From contig JASJBO010000109.1 of the NCBI GenBank assembly GCA_030066475.1, positions 1 through 13,352 on the forward strand: a stretch of 13,352 bases of DNA. Direction: 5' to 3'. Below, piece after piece: positions 1-7,900 of this stretch. The DNA is from Myxococcota bacterium (GTDB taxonomy: Bacteria > Myxococcota_A > UBA9160 > PR03). The stretch's first letter is position 1; each line of letters begins with the position of its first letter. Made by a program: the position numbers and the translations under genes. The notes under the pieces were generated by a model that made no database searches, was not told where the DNA came from, and saw only the letters and a program-made list of their open reading frames with translations.

Positions 1-40
1 CCCTAGCTGATGGACTTCGTTCGGCTGCGCCTCACTGCGC

Positions 41-55
41 GCGCCCTCCGGGCGC
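41..55. repeat. Small GC-rich hairpin
   Basis: GCGCCC and GGGCGC form a perfect 6-bp stem around a TCC loop. There is no T-run after it, so it is not a classical terminator. It may be a REP-like element or the terminator of a gene lying to the left of the window. The rest of bases 1-129 shows no coding potential that I trust. Confidence 0.3.
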
Positions 56-129
56 TTGCGGGGGGCTTCTGCCGCGCACGCTCCTAGCCGGTCGTCCTCA
101 GCCGGATCGGGTGGAGACGCGCACGTCCG

Positions 130-145
130 TGTCGGCTGGCCGACG
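130..145. promoter_or_regulatory. Inverted repeat TGTCGG-N4-CCGACG, candidate activator site
   Basis: The sequence is TGTCGG-CTGG-CCGACG. It matches at 11 of 12 arm positions the perfect repeat TGTCGG-CGCC-CCGACA at 8572-8587, which lies between two other sigma-54 promoters. Its centre is about 127 bp upstream of the start site predicted from the promoter at 238-254, within the normal range for a sigma-54 enhancer site. The role as an activator-binding site is inferred from symmetry, position and recurrence. Confidence 0.5.
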
Positions 146-237
146 GCTCGAGCGTGGGTGTGAGTCGGAATGCCCGCCTCGCGGGATCGGGCGCCTCGCG
201 CGGCGGGGCCGAGCGCCCCGCTCCTGCCACCGGAGCG

Positions 238-254
238 CTGGCACACGGGTTGCT
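238..254 (+). promoter_or_regulatory. Sigma-54 (-24/-12) promoter of the M64-like gene
   Basis: CTGGCACACGGGTTGCT matches the sigma-54 consensus TGGCAC-N5-TTGC at all ten fixed positions. GG (240-241) and GC (252-253) are separated by exactly 10 nt, the spacing RpoN needs. The predicted start is near base 265, only about 2 nt before the ATG at 267. The mRNA would therefore be almost leaderless, unless initiation or translation starts elsewhere. Confidence 0.65.
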
Positions 255-266
255 TCGCCGGGGTGC

Positions 267-3200
267 ATGACGAGAGCCATCCCCCTCCTCAGCGTCCTGC
301 TGTTCGTGTTCGGCTTCGCTCGCGAAACGCTCGGCGACTACGCCTACACCTACGAGGCGATCGACGTCCCGGGGGCCGAGGAGACCTTCCCCGCCGGGAT
401 CAACGACGCGGGCGAGATCGTCGGCGCCTACACGGACGCGTCCGGCACGCACGGCTTCCACTTCGACGGCCTCCAGGGCTACACGTCCCTCGACTACCCG
501 GGCGCCAGACGCACGGTGGCGCAGGGCATCAACAACCTCGGTCAGGTCGTGGGGTACTGGGACGTCACCTCGGGTCTCGACCGCTCGTTCCTCCTCTCCG
601 ACGGGCAGTGGGTTCCCCTCGACTACCCCGACCCGACGCACACCTACACGAGGGCGACTGACATCAACGATGCCGGGCAGGTGGTCGGGTACTACTTCAC
701 CGGCCCCGACCACCTCTACACGGACATCTACACGTTCGTGTGGGAGGACGGGAGCTGGACCTCGCTGCAGTACCCCGACGCCCTCTACACCTGGGGCGAG
801 GGCATCAACAACGCGGGCGAGATCGTCGGCCGCTACCAGACCGAGACGGGCGAGCGCCACGGCTTCCTGTACGACCCGGGGTCGGACACCTTCACGCAGC
901 TCGAGTTCCCGGGTGCCGAGTGGACCTATGCGATGGGGATCTCGGAGTCCGGCACGATCGTCGGGGTCTACCGGGCCGGGCGCGACTACCACGGCTTCGT
1001 CTACGACGGCACCACCTGGGCGACCGTGGACTACGACGGCCCCGGCACGACGGCCACCTGGGCGATCGCCATCAACGAGCCGGGCCGCATCGTGGGCTAC
1101 TACCAGGTCGACGCGGTCTGGCACGGCTTCCTCAACTGTCCGTCGCCCTCGAACCCGGGCCAGACGGACGCCGACGGCGACGGCCTCGCGGACGCCTGCG
1201 ACAACTGCCCGGACGACCCGAACCCCGGACAGGCGGACGTCGACGTGGACGGCGTCGGGGATGCCTGCGACAACTGCCCGGAGTCGGCCAATGCGGACCA
1301 GGCGGATGGCGACGCGGACGACTTCGGCGACGTCTGCGACAACTGCCCCGACATCCCCAACTCGTCCCAGGTCGATACCGACCGCGACGAGGTCGGCGAC
1401 CCCTGTGACAACTGCGACAGCGACCCGAACCCCGACCAGTCGAACGGCGACGGCGACGCCCTCGGCAACGCCTGCGACAACTGCCCCTTCGCGGACAACC
1501 CCCGGCAGGAGGACCTCGACCTCGACGGCGAGGGCGACCACTGCGACTGCGACGACGAGACCTGGGGGCCCGAGGAGGACGGCATCGACTGCGGGGGCTC
1601 CTCCTGCGACGCGTGCCCGGGCTGCGTGCCGATGGTCGTCAACGGCGACCCCGCCGAGAAGATCGACATCGTGTTCGTCCCCGACGAGGACTACTCGGGC
1701 GATCCGACGCGGATGGCGGACATGATCGACGACTTCGTCTGGCTGATCGAGGAGGGCTACTACCTCCCCGCGGACTGGTGGGGCGATCGCTGCAAGTTCA
1801 ACTTCTACTACTACGACGCCAGCTTCGCCGACTACGAGTCCGTCTGTGAGCGGTTCGCCGTGCCCTTCCCGCTGCGTCTCGCGTGCCCCTTCGCCGACTC
1901 GGTCGCGATCGTCTTCCACAAGGAGGCGGGAGACCGGGCCTGCTCCCAGGGGTCCAGCAACACGTTCTCGGCCCCGGTCGGCTCGGCGAGGACCGTCGTG
2001 CACGAGACCGGGCACAACATCTTCGGGATGCGGGACGAGTACTGCTGCGACGGGGGCTACGGCGAGCTGTCGAGCCGTTCGAACATCTTCGCCAGCCTCG
2101 CGAGCTGTCAGACGCACTCGTGGCGGTCGGGCGCCTGCCGTGAGTTCTGTCCCACCGTCAAGTGCTGGCCCGGGGACGACACGGAGATCGCGAACTGCGA
2201 GGCGTTCTACGACGCCGCGGGCAAGCCCGAGAAGAAGATCTTCTGCAGCTGCAGCGCCTACGCGGAGGAACACGGGCTCGACGCGGACCTGTGCACGGAG
2301 ATCGACGCCGGCGACTGCCCCTCGATCTGGGCGCCCATCTACCAGGGTCGCGGCGTCGTCGACACCTCGAAGCTCACGATCCAGTCTCCGATGTGGTGCA
2401 ACTACCGCGGCACCGGCCAGACGGTGTGCTGCGGCGACGGCTGGTGGAAGGGAGACGAGGACAGCTGCTTCATGAAGAGCGGCAACACGGCGTTCAGCGA
2501 CGACTGCGGGCAGCGGGTGAGAGCGCTGCTCGCAGACTACCCGGCCTGCGTGTCGAGACAGGCGAGCGTGCTGGCCCTCGACGGGGAGCCCAAGTCGCTG
2601 ATCCTCCAGCTCCGTCTCGAGAGCGGGCAGGTGGTGGTCGACGACGTCCAGCTCGTGTACGGAGCCTCGCCCGACCACCGGGGCGTGGACGAGGAGTTCG
2701 TGGTCGACCTGGTCGCGGGCGACCAGGTGCTGCGCCGCTTCACGATCGAGGATCCGCGGGCGGATCACATCTTCGAGCACGAAGACGAGGAGCAGGGGGT
2801 CTTCTGGCGGGAGGACGTCGATTTCCTCTGGGTCCTGCCGTTCGTCTACGGGATGGACGCCATCACCCTCGAGGCCCGCGACGGGGGAGTGTCCGGCAGG
2901 GTCGAGGTCGGCGGGGCGCTCGGGCGCTTCTGCGGCGACCATCCGGACGACGCCATCTGCGGGGGCATCGGATACGTGCCCGGGGACGCGAACGGCGACG
3001 GCGTCGTGGACGAGGCCGACTACGCCATCTGGGCCGCGCACGCGGGCAGCAGCACGGCGGCCGGCCCGTCCGACGGCGACTTCAACAGCGACGGCGTCGT
3101 CGACGGCGCCGACTACACGATCTGGGCGGACCACTTCGGCGCCGGAACCGAGCCGCAGGAGGACGCGGCCGAGCCCGGGCCCGTCAGGACCGCTTGTGGC

Positions 3201-3278
3201 GTGGGACCCGAGCTGCTCCTCGGGCTTCCGGTGTGGATCGCCGTGCGACGACGGCGAGGACTACGACGGGCGCCGTAG
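267..3278 (+). CDS. Secreted M64-type metallopeptidase-like protein with HAF, TSP3 and dockerin-like repeats
   Basis: The product is 1003 aa. An N-terminal signal peptide (residues 1-23) precedes six HAF-type repeats (ending near residues 55, 98, 143, 190, 235, 279), each of the form GIN-x-x-G-x-IVG-x-Y. Residues 299-428 are thrombospondin type-3 calcium repeats with recurrent CDNCP. Residues 457-476 (NGDPAEKIDIVFVPDEDY) open a peptidase domain like family M64. Its zinc motif is HETGH (H579, E580, H583), followed by GMRDEY (587-592), which gives the M64 pattern HExGH...DEY, so catalysis is plausible. A Cys-rich stretch follows, then a dockerin-like EF-hand pair (about 907-964). The tail has Cys977, a hydrophobic run and RRRR, resembling a sorting signal but lacking a PEP box. 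I chose ATG 267 because it opens the signal peptide; the frame is open upstream to 111, and the local SD is weak (GGGG). Its 3' end overlaps the convergent gene by 18 bp. Confidence 0.88.
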   Translation: MTRAIPLLSVLLFVFGFARETLGDYAYTYEAIDVPGAEETFPAGINDAGEIVGAYTDASGTHGFHFDGLQGYTSLDYPGARRTVAQGINNLGQVVGYWDVTSGLDRSFLLSDGQWVPLDYPDPTHTYTRATDINDAGQVVGYYFTGPDHLYTDIYTFVWEDGSWTSLQYPDALYTWGEGINNAGEIVGRYQTETGERHGFLYDPGSDTFTQLEFPGAEWTYAMGISESGTIVGVYRAGRDYHGFVYDGTTWATVDYDGPGTTATWAIAINEPGRIVGYYQVDAVWHGFLNCPSPSNPGQTDADGDGLADACDNCPDDPNPGQADVDVDGVGDACDNCPESANADQADGDADDFGDVCDNCPDIPNSSQVDTDRDEVGDPCDNCDSDPNPDQSNGDGDALGNACDNCPFADNPRQEDLDLDGEGDHCDCDDETWGPEEDGIDCGGSSCDACPGCVPMVVNGDPAEKIDIVFVPDEDYSGDPTRMADMIDDFVWLIEEGYYLPADWWGDRCKFNFYYYDASFADYESVCERFAVPFPLRLACPFADSVAIVFHKEAGDRACSQGSSNTFSAPVGSARTVVHETGHNIFGMRDEYCCDGGYGELSSRSNIFASLASCQTHSWRSGACREFCPTVKCWPGDDTEIANCEAFYDAAGKPEKKIFCSCSAYAEEHGLDADLCTEIDAGDCPSIWAPIYQGRGVVDTSKLTIQSPMWCNYRGTGQTVCCGDGWWKGDEDSCFMKSGNTAFSDDCGQRVRALLADYPACVSRQASVLALDGEPKSLILQLRLESGQVVVDDVQLVYGASPDHRGVDEEFVVDLVAGDQVLRRFTIEDPRADHIFEHEDEEQGVFWREDVDFLWVLPFVYGMDAITLEARDGGVSGRVEVGGALGRFCGDHPDDAICGGIGYVPGDANGDGVVDEADYAIWAAHAGSSTAAGPSDGDFNSDGVVDGADYTIWADHFGAGTEPQEDAAEPGPVRTACGVGPELLLGLPVWIAVRRRRGLRRAP

Positions 3279-3863
3279 CAGGCGCCGGGCCGAGGCCAGG
3301 GCGAGCGCGAGCAGCGGCAGCGTCCCCGGCTCGGGGAGCGGGATGGTGCCCTCGACGTCGTAGTTGAGGCCGCCCCGGGAGATGGTTCCCGAGTAGCGGA
3401 TCGCGTCCCCGGGCGCGCCGCGCGTGGGAACCACGAGCTGCGCGAGCGGGAAGCGGAGCAGCTCGCTGCCGGCGCCCGACCCGGCGAGGATGTCGTAGGC
3501 GTCGGCCGTGTGGGTGATGTCGAAGAACTGGCCGACGAGGCCCGTGTCGAAGCGGTCCTCGACGAAGAAGAACGTGTCCTGCCCCTGGCGAGCCGCGTAC
3601 TCGGGGTCGGTCAGCCAGACGGGGTCGTCGTCCACGACGTCCGTCGTCTCCTCGAACGGGATCTCGTTGAAGGGGCCCGTGAAGGAGAGGTCGAGGAAGA
3701 TCGAGCGCAGCAGGCCGTCGTCGGCGTCGACGAACGCCGTGAACCGCGTCAGGCCGTCGCCTGCGTCCTCCTCGCTGAAGTCGAGCATCGGCACCGCCCG
3801 GGCCGCCGACGTGCCGAGCAGAACGAGTCCAGCGCCGATGGCGCTCACGATCCTCTGGGACAT
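3261..3863 (-). CDS. Small PEP-CTERM sorting-domain protein
   Basis: The product is 200 aa. It has a signal peptide (residues 1-23, ending SAARA), a middle region of about 150 residues rich in Asp and Phe, and a canonical PEP-CTERM tail: PEPG at 177-180, a hydrophobic segment at 181-192, then RRLLRRPS. Proteins of this type are exported, then cut and anchored or released by an exosortase, which must be encoded elsewhere. The start at 3863 has a good SD (GGAGAGGAG). The gene follows the larger PEP-CTERM gene on the same strand after 60 bp and shows no -24/-12 promoter of its own, so co-transcription is likely. Its end overlaps the convergent metallopeptidase gene. I cannot assign a function to the middle region. 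Confidence 0.85.
   Translation of the reverse strand: MSQRIVSAIGAGLVLLGTSAARAVPMLDFSEEDAGDGLTRFTAFVDADDGLLRSIFLDLSFTGPFNEIPFEETTDVVDDDPVWLTDPEYAARQGQDTFFFVEDRFDTGLVGQFFDITHTADAYDILAGSGAGSELLRFPLAQLVVPTRGAPGDAIRYSGTISRGGLNYDVEGTIPLPEPGTLPLLALALASARRLLRRPS
3269..3286. terminator. Hairpin across the convergent gene ends
   Basis: Two copies of the self-complementary GGCGCC flank the 6-nt loop GTAGCA, which holds the stop codon of the plus-strand gene. It sits where two convergent genes overlap, so it could slow or end transcription from both sides. There is no T-run on either strand, so an intrinsic terminator is only a guess. Confidence 0.25.
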
Positions 3864-3923
3864 GTCTCCTCTCCGCGCGCGAGCAGGGGCCCGAGTTCGC
3901 CCCCCCCGGCTGACTGCTAGGAG

Positions 3924-4922
3924 CTAGGTGGCCGCGCGAAGGCGCCTGTGGCGAATCCAGGCGCTCTTTCCGAACGAGGCGGCGTCGGCGTGGCGCGAAG
4001 TCACAGGTCGCGCCGCGCAAGCGGCCGCGCCGAGGATCTGCGACGGGGCGATCGGGCTGCCGGCGCGCAGACGCGCAGCCAGCGAGGCGGCCAGCAACGC
4101 GGCCAGCGCAGCCGCAAGGAGGCCGGCAGCGGACGGCTCGGGGACTAGCTCGATGCGAGCGGTCGGGTCGCGGACGAACGCGGTGTCGATCGGCTCCGAG
4201 CTGTCGAGCTCGCCGGTGAGCACGCCGGAGAGGGCCGCGATCTCGCCCGGTTCCACCGGGGTGCCATCGATGCGGAAGTCGAGCCCGAAGACGGTGATCG
4301 AGCCGGTGTCGAACGCCTCGAGGTCCGCCTCGATCGTCCCGCCGTGGACCGCGATGCTGGAGGATTCGTTGGCCACCAGCACCGTCGAGACCGTGCCGCC
4401 GAAGACGCGGATCTCGCCGTTCTCGAGCCCGACGAGGCCGGAGACCGTGGTGGGTTTGTTGACGCCGATCAGCGCCTCGTCGCGCGAGGCCGCCGAGGTC
4501 ACGGTGCCGCCGGCGAGCACGATGTTCGCCGAGAAGATGCCGGTGAGGGCGTCGATCGCCCCGCCGGTCGTCAGCACCGCCGCTCCGTCGGTTGCCAGCA
4601 CGGTGCCGACCGAGCCCCCGCTCACCGTGAGCCCCGATCCCTCGCGGATCGTCACGGACCCGACCTCGCCGCCGGCCACGACCTCCACCCGGGTCGAGCT
4701 GCCGGGGAAGTCGCAGAACGCGTGCGGGTCTTCGGGCGTCCCGCAGCCGGCATTGCGCACGATCACCTCGTCGCTCGCCCACGGGTCGGAGGCGTCGATC
4801 ACGTTGAGCGGCTCGGGCGGCTCGTCCCCGTTGTTGATCAGGATGACGCCGGGGACGGTGGCGAGTGACGCCGCCGAGATACCGATCGCGAGGACCCAGA
4901 CGACTCCGCATCTCGATCGCAT
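3924..4922 (-). CDS. PEP-CTERM protein with beta-helix-like repeats and an unusual C-terminal extension
   Basis: The product is 332 aa. A signal peptide (about 1-24) is followed by a short region with Cys60 and Cys70, then short imperfect repeats with GG turns (about 83-220; for example GGSVGTV, GGTVTS, GGTVSTV, GGTIEAD), which look like a beta-helix. The sorting domain is PEPS (261-264), a hydrophobic run (265-282) and Arg284/Arg286. PEP-CTERM domains normally end the protein, but here 46 more residues follow (287-332), including one Cys and a basic end. That suggests a lost stop codon, a sequencing indel or a real variant. The start has SD AGGGAG 5 nt upstream. The stop of the metzincin-like gene lies 75 bp upstream on the same strand, so these genes probably share a transcript. 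Confidence 0.83.
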   Translation of the reverse strand: MRSRCGVVWVLAIGISAASLATVPGVILINNGDEPPEPLNVIDASDPWASDEVIVRNAGCGTPEDPHAFCDFPGSSTRVEVVAGGEVGSVTIREGSGLTVSGGSVGTVLATDGAAVLTTGGAIDALTGIFSANIVLAGGTVTSAASRDEALIGVNKPTTVSGLVGLENGEIRVFGGTVSTVLVANESSSIAVHGGTIEADLEAFDTGSITVFGLDFRIDGTPVEPGEIAALSGVLTGELDSSEPIDTAFVRDPTARIELVPEPSAAGLLAAALAALLAASLAARLRAGSPIAPSQILGAAACAARPVTSRHADAASFGKSAWIRHRRLRAAT

Positions 4923-4997
4923 CTCCGCTCCCTGGCGAGCTCCCCGTGCGGGGCTCGTTTCCAGTCGCTTCGGCTGGCGTCGCTGCGAGGCGCGGGC

Positions 4998-7900
4998 TCA
5001 GGGCGCCAGGGCCGACGGTCCGGGCGGGCCTCCGAAGTAGCTGCGGAACGTGCTGAAGTCGGGGATGCCGATCGCTCCGTCTCCGTTGTGATCGACCGCG
5101 GGGTCGAAGCCCGGGTCGCCCGCCTGCCTGCCGAAGCGCTCGCGCAGGTGGGCGAAGTCCGGGATGCCGACGGCCCCGTCTCCGTTGTAGTCGGGGTCGC
5201 AGACGTCTCCGTATCCGTCCCCGGCGCTGTCGCGCTGGTCGGGGTTCGGGACCTCGAGGCAGTTGTCCAGGCGGTCGTGGACGCCGTCCCGGTCGCCGTC
5301 GGGGACGACCTCGATCCCGATCGACGCGCGGCCGGCCAGGCCGTCCGAGTCGCGCACCTCGAGCTGGATCGTGTGGACACCCTGGGGAAGCACGGCCTCG
5401 ACCTCGCGCCCGCTCCCGAACACGGTGTCGTCGAAGCGCCAGACGAAGGCGTCGTCGGGGATCGACTCGTCCTCGGCGTCGGTCGCCGCACCGCGGAAGC
5501 CGATCGGCGCGCCGGCCGCGAACTCGGAGCCGTCGGCGGGGCTGCCGATCCGGACCTGCGGCGCAGCGGGCGCGACGCGGAAGAACTCGTCCGAGCCGTC
5601 CCCCCTGGTGTTGAAGCCGTCCGAGGCGATCACGCGGACCCGCGCCTCGTCTCCGCCCGGCAGCGTCGAGACGTCGACGTCGAAGCGCGTGTCGACCAGC
5701 CCGTTGGCGACGGGCACCCAGGTCGCGCCGGCGTCGGGCGTGTACAGGATCGAGAACGTGAGCGGGTCGCCGTCCTCGTCGCGCGCCTCCCAGGCGATGG
5801 TCTCGACCCCGCCGTCCCAACGCTCGCCTCCGTTGGGCGTGAGCACCCGGACCGTGGGGGCATTCGGCGACACCCGGATCTCGTCCAGCACCCGCTTCTC
5901 GAGCAGCAGCCGGACCGACGCGACCGGGGTCTCGCCGGCGGGCAGCCGGTAGCTGAACGGCACGACGTCCCGGCGCTCACCTTCCACGTCGACGAACGAA
6001 GCCAGGAAGGGCAGCTCCTCGATCGGGGCGCCGGTCGGGTCGATCAGGGCGATGGCGTAGGGACCCGGGGCAGGGGGGGCGGTCGGAATGCCGGGGAGCA
6101 CCTGCACGGGCGCCAGCGCGCCGCTGCCGTCTGCGCGGACCTCGCCGCTCACGTAGTAGACGGTCTCGATCGGGGCACCGGGTCCCGCCGGGGCCGCGCC
6201 GGCCGCGACGGTGTCGAAGTGGGCGAACAGCCGCTGCCAGCGATACGGCGAGATCCACTTGGTGGGGAGCTGCCCGAACGGGTTGCCGGGCAGGTCGTCG
6301 GATTGACAGTACGACATGAAGTCGGGGTAGTCGTCGGCAATCACCGTGTCGCGGGTCCCGCTGCCGTCGACCCAGGGCGTGCGCGTGTCGAATCCGACCT
6401 GCTGGACGTCGTCGTTCGTGTAGGGCCAGCTGGGATCGGGGCCGGTGGCGCCGCAGCCGAAGGGCGTGTGCCGTCCCCAGGTTCCGGCCGGGTCGGCGTC
6501 GAGGTTGTGGTTGATCTCGTGGGCCATGGTGCCCTCGCGCGAGGAGCCGCGATAGCCGCGCGCCACCTTGCCGAGATTGCCCAGCCAGACCGGGTCGGAG
6601 CTGCCGCCACCCGACGGCGTGAAGCCGTAGATCTGGTCGGGCAGCGTGAAGGGCGCCTCGCCCGTGAAGAGCAGCCCGAAGATCCAGGCCAGGAAGACCT
6701 GTCCGTAGTAGTCGTTGAGGGCGGCGATCGTATTCCCCACCGACGTGGGACCGATCGCCTGCCACGGCTTGCGCACGAAGTCCACGTTCGGCACCGGGAA
6801 GACCGTCTCGAGGTAGCTCTCCTGGTCGCTGATCTCGGCGTCGCTCGGCAGGTTCGGCGCGGTCGCCGTGCCCGTGTTGACCGGGACGATCCAGTAGGTG
6901 GGCGTCTCCTTGCGCGTGAAGCTGCGCGCCAGCAGCGCCGAGTCGTCCTGGTTGCCGAACAGGTCCCGCACCACCGCGCGGAACTCGACGCTCCCCTCGT
7001 CCCAGCTGGGCGGCAGCGCGAAGTTGGCGGTGTCCTCGATCTCGTCGCGGTCGATCGAGAGCGGCGCCAGGTGCAGCTGCGCGAGCGGGGAGCCCGGCAG
7101 ATCGACGCCGTTCCGACTGCCGTAGAGCGAGACGATGGCAGGCTGGTCGGGAAGCGCGAAGACACTCGAGACGTCCACGTACACCCGCGCGGTGGTGGCC
7201 TTGTTCGCCACCAGCGGCAGCGTGTTGGCCCGATCCTGGACCGCCTGGGTGATCTCGATCGGGTCGGCTTCGAGATGCACCGAGGCCAGGACGCTCGGGG
7301 CGGGCGTCGCCAGGATCGGCGCGCCCAGCGACACCTCGATCAGGTCGGAGAAGTCCCGGTAGAACTGCGGGGGGATCTCGACATCGAGCTCCGGCGTCGC
7401 CGACCCGATGCGGACGCCCATCCGCGTGCTGCCGCCCGCCTCCGCCCCGATCTCGGCGAGATCGATCCCGAGCTCCCAGACCAGGTGCCGGTTGCAGGAG
7501 CCCGGGTTGGGGAAGATCCCGAAGGTCAGGCTGCCGTCGCCGAGGAAGCAGCCGAAGCCCTGCCCTCGCGCGGAGAAGGTTCCGGACACCCCCGTCCAGC
7601 GGCCCGGGCCGAGGTAGCGCTGGATGCGAACCTGGTTCGAGCGCGGGATCGTGGTGTAGTTGACGTCGACCTCGGGCGTGATCGCGCCGTCGCGATCGAC
7701 GTCGAAGCTCAGCCAGAAGAAGTCGCCCGCCACCACCTCCTCGACGTCGTCGGCCAGCACGTCGAGCAGCACGTAGAGCCGAGTCTGGTCGTTGCGGACG
7801 GACAGGAAGCCACCCTCGAAGCCGAGCTGGTCGAGCGGCCACTCGCCCCAGCCGACCACGCCGTCGAGGCGCGGCGGCTCCGAGCTGAACGCGGAGACGA

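Noticed and set aside
1140..1560. Repeated GACAACTGCCC units as a CRISPR or DNA repeat array
   Set aside because: They encode the CDNCP motif of thrombospondin type-3 repeats; spacing follows the protein repeat and the DNA between varies with the codons.
84..3134. Long minus-strand open frame (about 1000 codons) opposite the M64-like gene
   Set aside because: Its translation is a low-complexity Val/Ala/Asp/Arg mix without any domain, as expected opposite a GC-rich gene. The plus strand has a signal peptide and clear domains.
3900..3907. Run of eight C as a phase-variable tract
   Set aside because: It lies outside coding sequence, between two genes, and is not placed between promoter elements that I can see. 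A sequencing artefact is as likely.
4961..4977. Hairpin CCAGTCG-CTT-CGGCTGG between two minus-strand genes, as a terminator
   Set aside because: In the transcribed orientation the stem has a C-A mismatch and no T-run follows. Read-through into the PEP-CTERM genes seems likelier.
3184..5820. Minus-strand open frame of 878 codons overlapping three genes
   Set aside because: An Arg/Gly-rich out-of-frame shadow that crosses the starts and stops of three well-supported genes.
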